A DNA stretch of 54,484 nucleotides, taken from NCBI GenBank assembly GCA_031279635.1, contig JAITIC010000112.1, forward strand, positions 1 to 54,484, given 5' to 3'. Shown here piece after piece: positions 48,477 to 54,484 of the stretch (its first letter is position 1; each line of letters begins with the position of its first letter). The position numbers and the translations under genes were made by a program. Source of the stretch: Treponema sp. (lineage in GTDB: Bacteria; Spirochaetota; Spirochaetia; Treponematales; Breznakiellaceae). The notes under the pieces are model-generated. The model was not told the DNA's origin and searched no databases. It was given only the letters and a program-made list of their open reading frames with translations.

Positions 48477-49880
48477 TCACCGGATCTTTTTCCTGAGCGC
48501 CCTAATCTGCCGCCGCACTTCTTTGGGGGCCGGGCCGCCGGGGAGACCACGGGCCTTTATACAGGCCGCCGGGCTGAGGGCTTCGTAAATATCTTCCTCA
48601 AAAAGTTTGGAACGCGCTTTTAATTCGGCGAGGCTTCTGTCGGCGATCTGCCGTCTGCCCGCCTCAATGCAATCGCGCACAATGAGGGCGGCGGTCTCGT
48701 GGGCTTTGCGGAAGGGGAGACCCTTGCGGACAAGGTATTCCGCCGCGTCAGTGGCTTCAAGGAAACCGCCGGAGCAGGCGGCCTGCATCCGCTTTAAGTT
48801 GAATTGGGTATCCCGCATCATGCCGCGGAACACGCGCAGACAGGAACGCAGCGTGTCAAGACTGTCAAAGAGGCTTTCCTTGTCCTCTTGCAGGTCTTTG
48901 TCGTAAGCGTAGGGCAGGCCCTTGAGCAGGGTGAGCAGGGTGACGAGGTTTCCGGCGGCACGCCCCGCCTTGCCCCGGATAAGCTCGGCGAAGTCGGGGT
49001 TTTTTTTCTGGGGCATAATGGAAGAGCCGGTACTCCAGGCCTCGGCAAGTTCAATGAATTTGAATTCCTCGCTGGCCCAGAGAACCACGTCTTCGCAGAA
49101 ACGGGAAAGATGCACCATGGCAATGGCGCAGCAGGAGGAAAGTTCCAGGGCAAAGTCCCGGTCCGCCACGGAGTCCATGGAGTTAAGGCTGGGCCGGGCA
49201 AAGCCCAGGGCTTCGGCGGCAGCTTTGCGGTCCAGGGGAAGCCCCGAACCGGCAAGCGCACCCGCGCCCAGCGGACATTCGTCCAGACGGGAGAGGGCGC
49301 CGGCAAAGCGGGAAAGGTCCCTCTCAAGGGCGGCGCACCAGGCCGTCAGGTGATAGCCCAGAGTTACCGGCTGCGCCCGCTGCAGGTGGGTATAACCGGG
49401 CATGACGGCGGCGGTGTGTTTTTCCGCCTGGTCCAGTAAAACCCCGATAGTTTCAGCTAACTCGGCGCGAAGCTCCGGCACGATCCGTTTAAGGTAGAGC
49501 TTGAAATCCACCGCCACCTGATCGTTGCGGCTGCGGCCCGCGTGCAGCATCCGGCCGGCGTCGCCCAGACGCTCGGTGAGAATCCCCTCAATAAAAGAGT
49601 GAATGTCCTCGGCGGCCGGGTCTATGGCGAGTTTGCCCGCTTTGAGTTCCGCGGCGATACGGTCAAGCTCCCTGCCGATTTTCGCGGCGGCGTCTTTGGG
49701 AATTATCCCCTGCCTGCCCAGCGTGGCGGCGTGGGCCTTGCTTCCGGCGATGTCGTCAAAAGCAAGGCGGGCATCCACCCCGATGGAAGCCTGAAACGCG
49801 AAAGCCTCCGCATCAGGTTTTTCCGCGAGCCTTCCTGCCCAAAGGACTTCGGTCTCTTTCTTCAGATCACCACGCATCAT
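48477..49880 (-). CDS. argH: Argininosuccinate lyase
   Basis: 467 residues of the fumarase/aspartase superfamily. [20 protein letters not shown] (about 112-131) and [21 protein letters not shown] (about 284-304, as a region) hold the catalytic Ser/Lys loop. [13 protein letters not shown] (about 160-172) holds the conserved His. It splits argininosuccinate into arginine and fumarate, the last step of arginine synthesis. The start overlaps the argG stop (ATGA), so the two are co-translated. Confidence 0.97.
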   Translation of the reverse strand: MMRGDLKKETEVLWAGRLAEKPDAEAFAFQASIGVDARLAFDDIAGSKAHAATLGRQGIIPKDAAAKIGRELDRIAAELKAGKLAIDPAAEDIHSFIEGILTERLGDAGRMLHAGRSRNDQVAVDFKLYLKRIVPELRAELAETIGVLLDQAEKHTAAVMPGYTHLQRAQPVTLGYHLTAWCAALERDLSRFAGALSRLDECPLGAGALAGSGLPLDRKAAAEALGFARPSLNSMDSVADRDFALELSSCCAIAMVHLSRFCEDVVLWASEEFKFIELAEAWSTGSSIMPQKKNPDFAELIRGKAGRAAGNLVTLLTLLKGLPYAYDKDLQEDKESLFDSLDTLRSCLRVFRGMMRDTQFNLKRMQAACSGGFLEATDAAEYLVRKGLPFRKAHETAALIVRDCIEAGRRQIADRSLAELKARSKLFEEDIYEALSPAACIKARGLPGGPAPKEVRRQIRALRKKIR

Positions 49881-51139
49881 TTCTTTTTGGTCTTGGCGGC
49901 GCTCTTGCCTGTTTCCGCGGCGGCTTTTTCGCCGCCTTTTTTGTCCTGCTCCATAAGGGAGCGGACCAGCACCGGCAAGCCGTAGAGTTTAATGAAGCCC
50001 TTGGCATCGGCGTGGTTGTACAGATCACCGGTGGTAAAGCTGGCGATGCTGGCGTTGTACAGCGAATTGGGGGAACTGACCCCGGCGGCGCTTATCGATC
50101 CCTTGTAGAGTTTGAGCCGCACTTTTCCGCTCACTGTTTTTTGGGTGGAGTCCACAAAGGCGGAGATCGCTTCGCGTAACGGAGTGAACCAGAGGCCCCC
50201 ATAAATAAGCTCGCCCATTTTGAGCGCCGCCTGCTGCTTGAAGGCGTAAGTCTGCCGGTCAAGACAGATGTGCTCCAGTTCCCGGTGGGCGTAGTAGAGA
50301 ATGCTGCCGCCGGGAGTCTCGTACACGCCCCGGCTCTTCATTCCCACCACCCGGTTTTCAACCAGGTCCGCGATACCCACGCCGTTGGCGCCGCCAATTT
50401 TATTGAGCAGCTTGACAAGCGCCACCCCGTCCATTTTTTTGCCGTTCACCGCGAACGGGATACCCTGCTCAAATTCGATCTCAACATATTCGGGTTTGTT
50501 AGGCGCTTTTTCCGGCGTAACAGTCATGCTGAGCATTTTTCTGAACATCGGTTCCGCCGAAGGGTCTTCAAGCTCAAGGCCCTCGTGGGAAATATGCCAG
50601 AGGTTATCGTCCATGCTGTAGGAATTTTTCTTCTTCACCGGTACGGGCAGTTTCTTTCTTGCCAGATACCGCATCTCATCTTCCCGGCTTTTGAGCTGCC
50701 AGGTGCGCCAGGGCGCGATAATCTCAATATCCGGGGCCAGGGCCATAATGCCCAAATCAAAACGGACCTGATCGTTTCCCTTGCCGGTAGCGCCGTGGGC
50801 AATGGCTCCGGCTTTTTCCTTGCGGGCGTAATCCACGAGGACTTTGGCGATGAGCGGCCGCGCGGTGGAGGTTCCCAGCAGGTACTTGTCCTCGTACACG
50901 GCGTCGGCCTTGAGCGCGGGCCAGATATATTCCTCGACATACTCTTTTTTTACATCCGCCACATGACAAACCGCGGTGCCGGTCTGCATGGCCCGTTTTT
51001 TAACGGCCGTCCAGTCCGTTTCCTGGCCCACATCAACGCACACGGCAATAATGTCGCAGTCATGATTCTCCTTGAGCCAGGGAATGATCACCGTGGTATC
51101 CAACCCCCCGGAATAGGCGAGGACGATTTTCTTCTTCAT
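49877..51139 (-). CDS. argG: Argininosuccinate synthase
   Basis: 420 residues. The ATP-PPase loop is [15 protein letters not shown] (about 8-22). [17 protein letters not shown] (about 118-134) and [14 protein letters not shown] (about 177-190) are typical of ArgG. It joins citrulline and aspartate with ATP. The body ends near residue 398; a charged Lys/Ala/Glu tail of about 20 residues ([21 protein letters not shown] region) follows, which most ArgG lack. Translationally coupled to argH. A ribosome site (AGGAGA) precedes the start. Confidence 0.97.
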   Translation of the reverse strand: MKKKIVLAYSGGLDTTVIIPWLKENHDCDIIAVCVDVGQETDWTAVKKRAMQTGTAVCHVADVKKEYVEEYIWPALKADAVYEDKYLLGTSTARPLIAKVLVDYARKEKAGAIAHGATGKGNDQVRFDLGIMALAPDIEIIAPWRTWQLKSREDEMRYLARKKLPVPVKKKNSYSMDDNLWHISHEGLELEDPSAEPMFRKMLSMTVTPEKAPNKPEYVEIEFEQGIPFAVNGKKMDGVALVKLLNKIGGANGVGIADLVENRVVGMKSRGVYETPGGSILYYAHRELEHICLDRQTYAFKQQAALKMGELIYGGLWFTPLREAISAFVDSTQKTVSGKVRLKLYKGSISAAGVSSPNSLYNASIASFTTGDLYNHADAKGFIKLYGLPVLVRSLMEQDKKGGEKAAAETGKSAAKTKKK

Positions 51140-51244
51140 TGTATTCTCCTTAAAAATAATGAATAACGGTAGATTGTTTTCAACGTATCACGCTATTATT
51201 CCTCAAAGAAGGCGCTTGAACAAGGGCGTTTTACTATAAACGCC

Positions 51245-51886
51245 CTAAAAAAATTCGGACTCTACAAAGGCGCACAAAAAGTGATAGATCGCAAGGTGGT
51301 ACTGCTGTACGAGATAGGTTTCCGCGGCGGGAACCCTGAGGCAAATATCGCAATAGGCTTTCAGGTTTCCTCCGGCGCTTCCGGTAAGGCCCAGTACTTT
51401 CATCTTTTTGAATCGGGCGGCCATGGCGGCGGCGATAACATTCTTTGCGTTTCCCGATGTGCTGATTCCGATAAGGACACCGTGTTCTTTGCCGTACCCC
51501 ATGACGCCCTGGGCATAGATACTGTCGGCGGAAAGATCGTTGGCAACGGCGCTTACAAGGGAGTTGTGGGCGCCAAGGGCGATGGCCGGAAGGGCGCCCT
51601 GCAGATTCTCCGCCAGGAGGCGGCCTTCGGCGGCATAGTGTTTCTCGAACCAGTCACTATCCGCTTGGGGAAGAGGCCGTTTCAATATAAAACCCTTCAT
51701 CAGTTCTCCGACAATATGTTCTGAGTCGGAATTGCTGCCGCCGTTTCCGCAGATGAGTACAATGCCGCTTTTCTGGTAGCACTCGATTAACATATCCGCG
51801 GCCGTAAGAATTTCCCGTTTTATGGGACGCAAATCATTCTGTTCACGAAGGAATTTTTCAACCAGTTGAACCGTTCTCTCTTTCAT
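51245..51886 (-). CDS. SIS-domain sugar phosphate isomerase, GmhA-like
   Basis: About 213 residues. The SIS fold has VLICGNGGSNSDSEHIVGEL (about 42-61), with Ser/Asp and His/Glu of the GmhA site, and VLIGISTSGNAKNVIAAAM (about 135-153). LVQQYHLAIYHFLCAFVE near the end matches the C-terminal metal-region helix of sedoheptulose-7-P isomerase. ATG 51886 follows AAGGAG and overlaps the ROK stop by 4 bp; the frame continues upstream into the ROK gene and is rejected. Paired with a sugar kinase, so it may act on a phosphorylated amino sugar or heptose instead. Confidence 0.85.
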   Translation of the reverse strand: MKERTVQLVEKFLREQNDLRPIKREILTAADMLIECYQKSGIVLICGNGGSNSDSEHIVGELMKGFILKRPLPQADSDWFEKHYAAEGRLLAENLQGALPAIALGAHNSLVSAVANDLSADSIYAQGVMGYGKEHGVLIGISTSGNAKNVIAAAMAARFKKMKVLGLTGSAGGNLKAYCDICLRVPAAETYLVQQYHLAIYHFLCAFVESEFF

Positions 51887-52854
51887 TGCAGACTCCTTCC
51901 GTATTCCGCCACGGCTATTGCCGCGTAATTGCCGATTTCTTCTCCCAGAGCGCTTGGAACAATCCTGCACATATCCCGCGCCTGGGGCAGAGCCTCCTCT
52001 TTGATTATTGCCGAGGCCTGGGGCCACAGTTCGTTACATCTCCGCCTGAATATGCTCCCTATGATGATCATTTCAGGGTTGAGGATGTCAATGAGGATGG
52101 AGAGGCCCAGCCCCAATTTTTTGCCCGCCTCGCCGTAGATTTTTTTGGCCAGCGGATCACCTTGCTCCGCCGCAACGCCTACGGTCCGGGCGCTGAGGGA
52201 ATCCAGTTCTCCGTAGGACGGGCAAAACGCGGGATGACGGCCTTTCTGCAATTCGGCCTCAACTTCGAAACGGGCAAGCCGGGCAATGCCGCCGCCGGAG
52301 CAGAAGCCTTCCATGGAACCGGGCTTCCCGTAGCCGGGCGGACCGTAGTCCGCAAGCCTGATATGGCCGATTTCGCCCGCGCTGCCCGACGCCCCGCTAT
52401 AAAGCCTGCCGTTTAAAATAAGTCCCGCGCCGCATCCGGTACCAAAGGTAATGAAGATAAGATTATCGCAGCCTTTGCCCGCTCCGTATTTCCATTCGGC
52501 CAAAGCTCCGGCGTCGGCGTCATTCTGTAAATAGGCGGGAACGGCGGCGCGGCTTTCAAAAAATTCCGTTACGTGAATTTCATCCCATCCGGGCAGATTT
52601 GGCGGCGAAAGGATGATCCCCCGTTTTTGATCGAGCGGGCTTCCGCAGCTAATGCCAATGGCGGCGGGTTTTTCTTTCCGTATAGCCGGGGCCTTTTCTA
52701 AATCCTCCAAAAGGAGTTCCAGCATATCCGCGGGCGTACAGGAGGAACTGGCATGGGCCTCGCCCCGATGGACGAATTCCAAAGAATCCCCTGAACTTTC
52801 ACAGAGGGAAAGGCGGCACTTGGTGCCGCCAATATCAATTCCGGCCAATAACAT
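51883..52854 (-). CDS. ROK-family sugar kinase without the usual zinc cysteines
   Basis: 323 residues. The ATP phosphate site is GIDIGGTKCRLSL (5-17), the catalytic Asp is in LQNDADAGALAEW (about 113-125) and the adenosine region is FGTGCGAGLILNG (about 137-149). In most ROK proteins GHxxxxxxGxxCxCGxxGCxE binds zinc; here the segment after GEIGHI is PPGYGKPGSMEG, with no cysteines. ROK enzymes phosphorylate glucose, N-acetyl sugars or others. It is co-translated with a GmhA-like isomerase and placed inside the arginine gene group. Substrate unknown. Confidence 0.9.
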   Translation of the reverse strand: MLLAGIDIGGTKCRLSLCESSGDSLEFVHRGEAHASSSCTPADMLELLLEDLEKAPAIRKEKPAAIGISCGSPLDQKRGIILSPPNLPGWDEIHVTEFFESRAAVPAYLQNDADAGALAEWKYGAGKGCDNLIFITFGTGCGAGLILNGRLYSGASGSAGEIGHIRLADYGPPGYGKPGSMEGFCSGGGIARLARFEVEAELQKGRHPAFCPSYGELDSLSARTVGVAAEQGDPLAKKIYGEAGKKLGLGLSILIDILNPEMIIIGSIFRRRCNELWPQASAIIKEEALPQARDMCRIVPSALGEEIGNYAAIAVAEYGRSLQ

Positions 52855-52951
52855 AGTGACAGATTATAAACCTCCGGGAAAAAAAAGAAAATAACGGATC
52901 TCGTCCCGGCAGGAATTCCGTTTTCAACCACGGATGAAACATGAATTGCCT

Positions 52952-54154
52952 CTACCGGTCCAGCAGTTCCTTCAAAATGTCCAGGCCCTGCCCGATCTCG
53001 TTGTCGCTGATGGTGTAGGGCGGCAGGAGGCGCAGGGTCTTTGGCCCGGCGGAAAGCATGAGCAGGCCGCAGCGGTTTTTCGCCGAGTCCGCTCTGGCGG
53101 CGGCGGCTTCCAGCAGGGGCCAGGCTTCGCGGTCTATGTCCACGCCGGTCATAAGGCCGCGGCCCCGTACTGCTGTTACCGCAGGATGGTTCCACGCGCT
53201 GATGATCCCGCTGATCAGTTCCCCCTTGCGCCTGATTTCGGCGAGGAAGTCGGGATCGGTCACGGTTTTCAGCACCACGATGCCCGCGGCCGCGGCCACG
53301 GGGTTGCCGCCGAAAGTGCTGCCGTGGTCGCCTGTTTCAAACACGGCGGCGGCCTTTTCACCGGCCAGCACCGCGCCCGCCGGAATGCCTCCGGCAAGGC
53401 CCTTCGCCAGCGTAACCACGTCGGCCCTGACCGGCGCGCCGCTGCTGTCCCGGTACTGCTCAAAGGCGAGGAAAGTGCCGGTCCGGCCCAGGCCGCACTG
53501 GATTTCGTCGAACATGAGCAGGATGTCCCGCTCGGCGCAAAAGCGCGCCGCCGCGGCGATAAACTCCACGCTCTGCGGGATGATGCCGCTTTCACCCTGT
53601 ATTACCTCGATTAAAAGGCCGGCCACAGTTTTTTGGTCCAGAGCCTTGTCCAGCGCCGCGATGTCGCCGCCCGGAATGTGCGTAAAGCCTTCGGTAAAGG
53701 GACCGAAGTTTTCGTGAAACTTGTCCTGGCCTGTGGCGGCCAGGGTGGTGATGGTCCTGCCGTGGAAACTGCCCCGCAGGGTGACAATGGTATGCCTGCC
53801 CGGGCCGTATTTTTTCAGCGAATACTTGCGGGCGATTTTGCAGGCGCCCTCATTGGCTTCCGCGCCGGAGTTGCCCAGAAACACGTTCCGCATACCGGCA
53901 CAGGATGCCACGAGTTTCTCCGCGAAAGCCTCGGCAACGTCGCTCTGAAAATAGTTGCACACGTGGCTGTATTTCTCCGCCTGAGCCGCAATGGCCCGCA
54001 CCAGCGGCGGGTAGGCGTGGCCCAGGCAGTTCACGGCGATGCCGGAACTCAAGTCAAGGTATTTTTTCCCGTTAATATCAAAAAGCCAGGAACCTTCCCC
54101 CCTCGCAAAAGTCACCGGCAGCCGGTGGTACGTATTCATAAAAGCGCCGTTCAT
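52952..54154 (-). CDS. argD: Acetylornithine aminotransferase
   Basis: 400 residues, class III PLP transaminase. Key words are SSGIAVNCLGHAYP (about 31-44), FLGNSGAEANEGACKIAR (about 93-110), TLRGSFHGRTITTLAATG, LMFDEIQCGLGRTG with the PLP-contacting Asp (about 213-226), and TLAKGLAGGIPAGAV with the Schiff-base Lys. It makes N-acetylornithine from the semialdehyde using glutamate. ATG 54154 follows AAGGAG; the open frame upstream is not coding. ArgD and the related succinyl-diaminopimelate and succinylornithine enzymes are hard to separate, but argGH nearby support ArgD. Confidence 0.93.
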   Translation of the reverse strand: MNGAFMNTYHRLPVTFARGEGSWLFDINGKKYLDLSSGIAVNCLGHAYPPLVRAIAAQAEKYSHVCNYFQSDVAEAFAEKLVASCAGMRNVFLGNSGAEANEGACKIARKYSLKKYGPGRHTIVTLRGSFHGRTITTLAATGQDKFHENFGPFTEGFTHIPGGDIAALDKALDQKTVAGLLIEVIQGESGIIPQSVEFIAAAARFCAERDILLMFDEIQCGLGRTGTFLAFEQYRDSSGAPVRADVVTLAKGLAGGIPAGAVLAGEKAAAVFETGDHGSTFGGNPVAAAAGIVVLKTVTDPDFLAEIRRKGELISGIISAWNHPAVTAVRGRGLMTGVDIDREAWPLLEAAAARADSAKNRCGLLMLSAGPKTLRLLPPYTISDNEIGQGLDILKELLDR

Positions 54155-54247
54155 AATCACTCCTTCCCTGCAAGGTGATACACTATAGCAGAAACCGGGA
54201 GAAAAGCACAATGAGCGGGAGGGCGCAATCAGGGATTCCGAATTCAA

Positions 54248-54293
54248 CCACGGGCAGACACGGACAAAGGCCAAAAGTCCGTGTGGCCTGTGG
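54248..54293. repeat. Imperfect inverted repeat upstream of argD
   Basis: CCACGGGC..ACACGGAC and GTCCGTGT..GCCTGTGG face each other around AAAGGCCAAAA, about 95-140 bp before the argD start. It could be a leader hairpin or the end of a transcript from the right. TTTTCAACCACGG near 52930 and AAAACCACGAAC near 34766 share part of it. Confidence 0.4.
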
Positions 54294-54390
54294 GTATACA
54301 TTCTTCAATTTTGGTGATTTCCCTGCAACTTGGAAGTAAATGCTTTTGCCCTGCTGCTTCAGGTAACAGGAGTTTTACATTTAGGCGATG

Positions 54391-54412
54391 TTCCGATACT
54401 GAAGTATGGGAG
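54391..54412 (-). repeat. Hairpin repeat C, copy 4 (weak)
   Basis: TTCCGATAC-TGAA-GTATGGGAG: the inner ATAC/GTAT pairs keep the TGAA (TTCA on minus) loop, but the outer stem has mismatches. It is followed by AAGGCTCATTTGG, as in other copies where GGCTCATT is nearby. Confidence 0.5.
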
Positions 54413-54417
54413 TAGGA

Positions 54418-54483
54418 TTACTCAAGGCTCATTTGGAAGCATTTGACGCCATCGGAAACGGTATAGCCGACAAGCGGCGGGAC
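54418..54483 (-). CDS. C-terminal end of an unrecognised leftward gene (cut by window edge)
   Basis: An open frame entering from the right edge on the minus strand codes 21 residues (VPPLVGYTVSDGVKCFQMSLE) then TAA at 54420-54418. It is too short to identify. It is followed 6 bp later by hairpin C copy 4, consistent with a gene end. Confidence 0.35.
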   Translation of the reverse strand, partial: VPPLVGYTVSDGVKCFQMSLE

Positions 54484-54484
54484 G

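Noticed and set aside
51887-52027. 47-residue extension of the SIS isomerase
   Set aside because: It overlaps the ROK gene and has no similarity to SIS proteins. ATG 51886 has AAGGAG and an ATGA overlap.
54155-54301. 49-residue extension of ArgD
   Set aside because: It runs through an inverted repeat, has no ribosome site, and the family N-terminus begins near MNTYHRLPVTF. ATG 54154 has AAGGAG.
1-54484. CRISPR arrays, tRNA or rRNA genes, prophage genes
   Set aside because: No regularly spaced direct repeats with unique spacers, no cloverleaf-like sequences with a CCA-type end, and no phage structural genes were seen by eye. A tRNAscan-SE run would settle the tRNA point.

Overview
The window looks like chromosomal DNA from a GC-rich spirochaete, most likely a host-associated (termite-gut type) treponeme. 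This is inference from several traits: signal peptides ending FAGGA on two binding proteins, the mix of sugar ABC systems, an MMPL/LolA-like/outer-membrane-barrel set, and many small intergenic hairpin repeats. No rRNA, tRNA or CRISPR array was seen.

Layout. (1) 1-170: 3' end of a transposase-like gene. (2) 308-10478: a divergent locus for uronic-acid-containing oligosaccharides. A two-component system, a binding protein, two permeases and a GH2 enzyme run leftward; a heparinase II/III-like lyase and a GH88 unsaturated uronyl hydrolase run rightward. No enzyme has a signal peptide, so breakdown appears to be cytoplasmic after import. The transporter ATPase is not here. (3) 10775-13993: valS and a SpoT/MESH1-like HD hydrolase. 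(4) 14406-24384: a second sugar locus with a LacI regulator, a phosphomannose-isomerase-like cupin, an RbsACB-type importer, a TIM-barrel isomerase, two zinc alcohol dehydrogenases and a ribulose-phosphate/allulose-phosphate epimerase. A near-consensus promoter and a LacI-type operator lie in the divergent region. (5) 24381-28820: an envelope set of MMPL/RND transporter, LolA-like protein and beta-barrel. (6) 29061-35730: a group II intron reverse-transcriptase fragment, a radical SAM/SPASM protein, a lipid group (DAG kinase-like, PlsC, HAD-IB, second PlsC), a truncated HTH remnant, a polysaccharide deacetylase lipoprotein and a cytidylate-kinase-like protein.

(7) 35807-42609: a complete phosphate operon, pstS-pstC-pstA-pstB-phoU-phoB-phoR, most of whose genes overlap. 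It is preceded by four direct repeats at exact 11-bp spacing, which I read as a Pho box. (8) 42759-43871: a ketodeoxygluconate-kinase-like PfkB kinase, which could also serve the uronate locus. (9) 44049-48079: a tightly overlapping four-gene chaperone cassette: diverged GrpE, short HscC-type Hsp70, TPR-like protein, and a J-like/TPR/SEC-C protein whose J domain lacks HPD. I consider this the best candidate for an undescribed system. (10) 48477-54154: arginine biosynthesis genes argD, argG and argH, with a ROK kinase/SIS isomerase pair between argD and argG. (11) 54418-54483: the last codons of an unrecognised leftward gene.

Intergenic DNA holds at least three repeat families: a roughly 75-125 bp element with terminal inverted repeats (A), an adjoining roughly 80 bp element (B), and a short hairpin with an invariant TTCA loop (C). 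All starts, promoters and operators were read by eye; no search was run.
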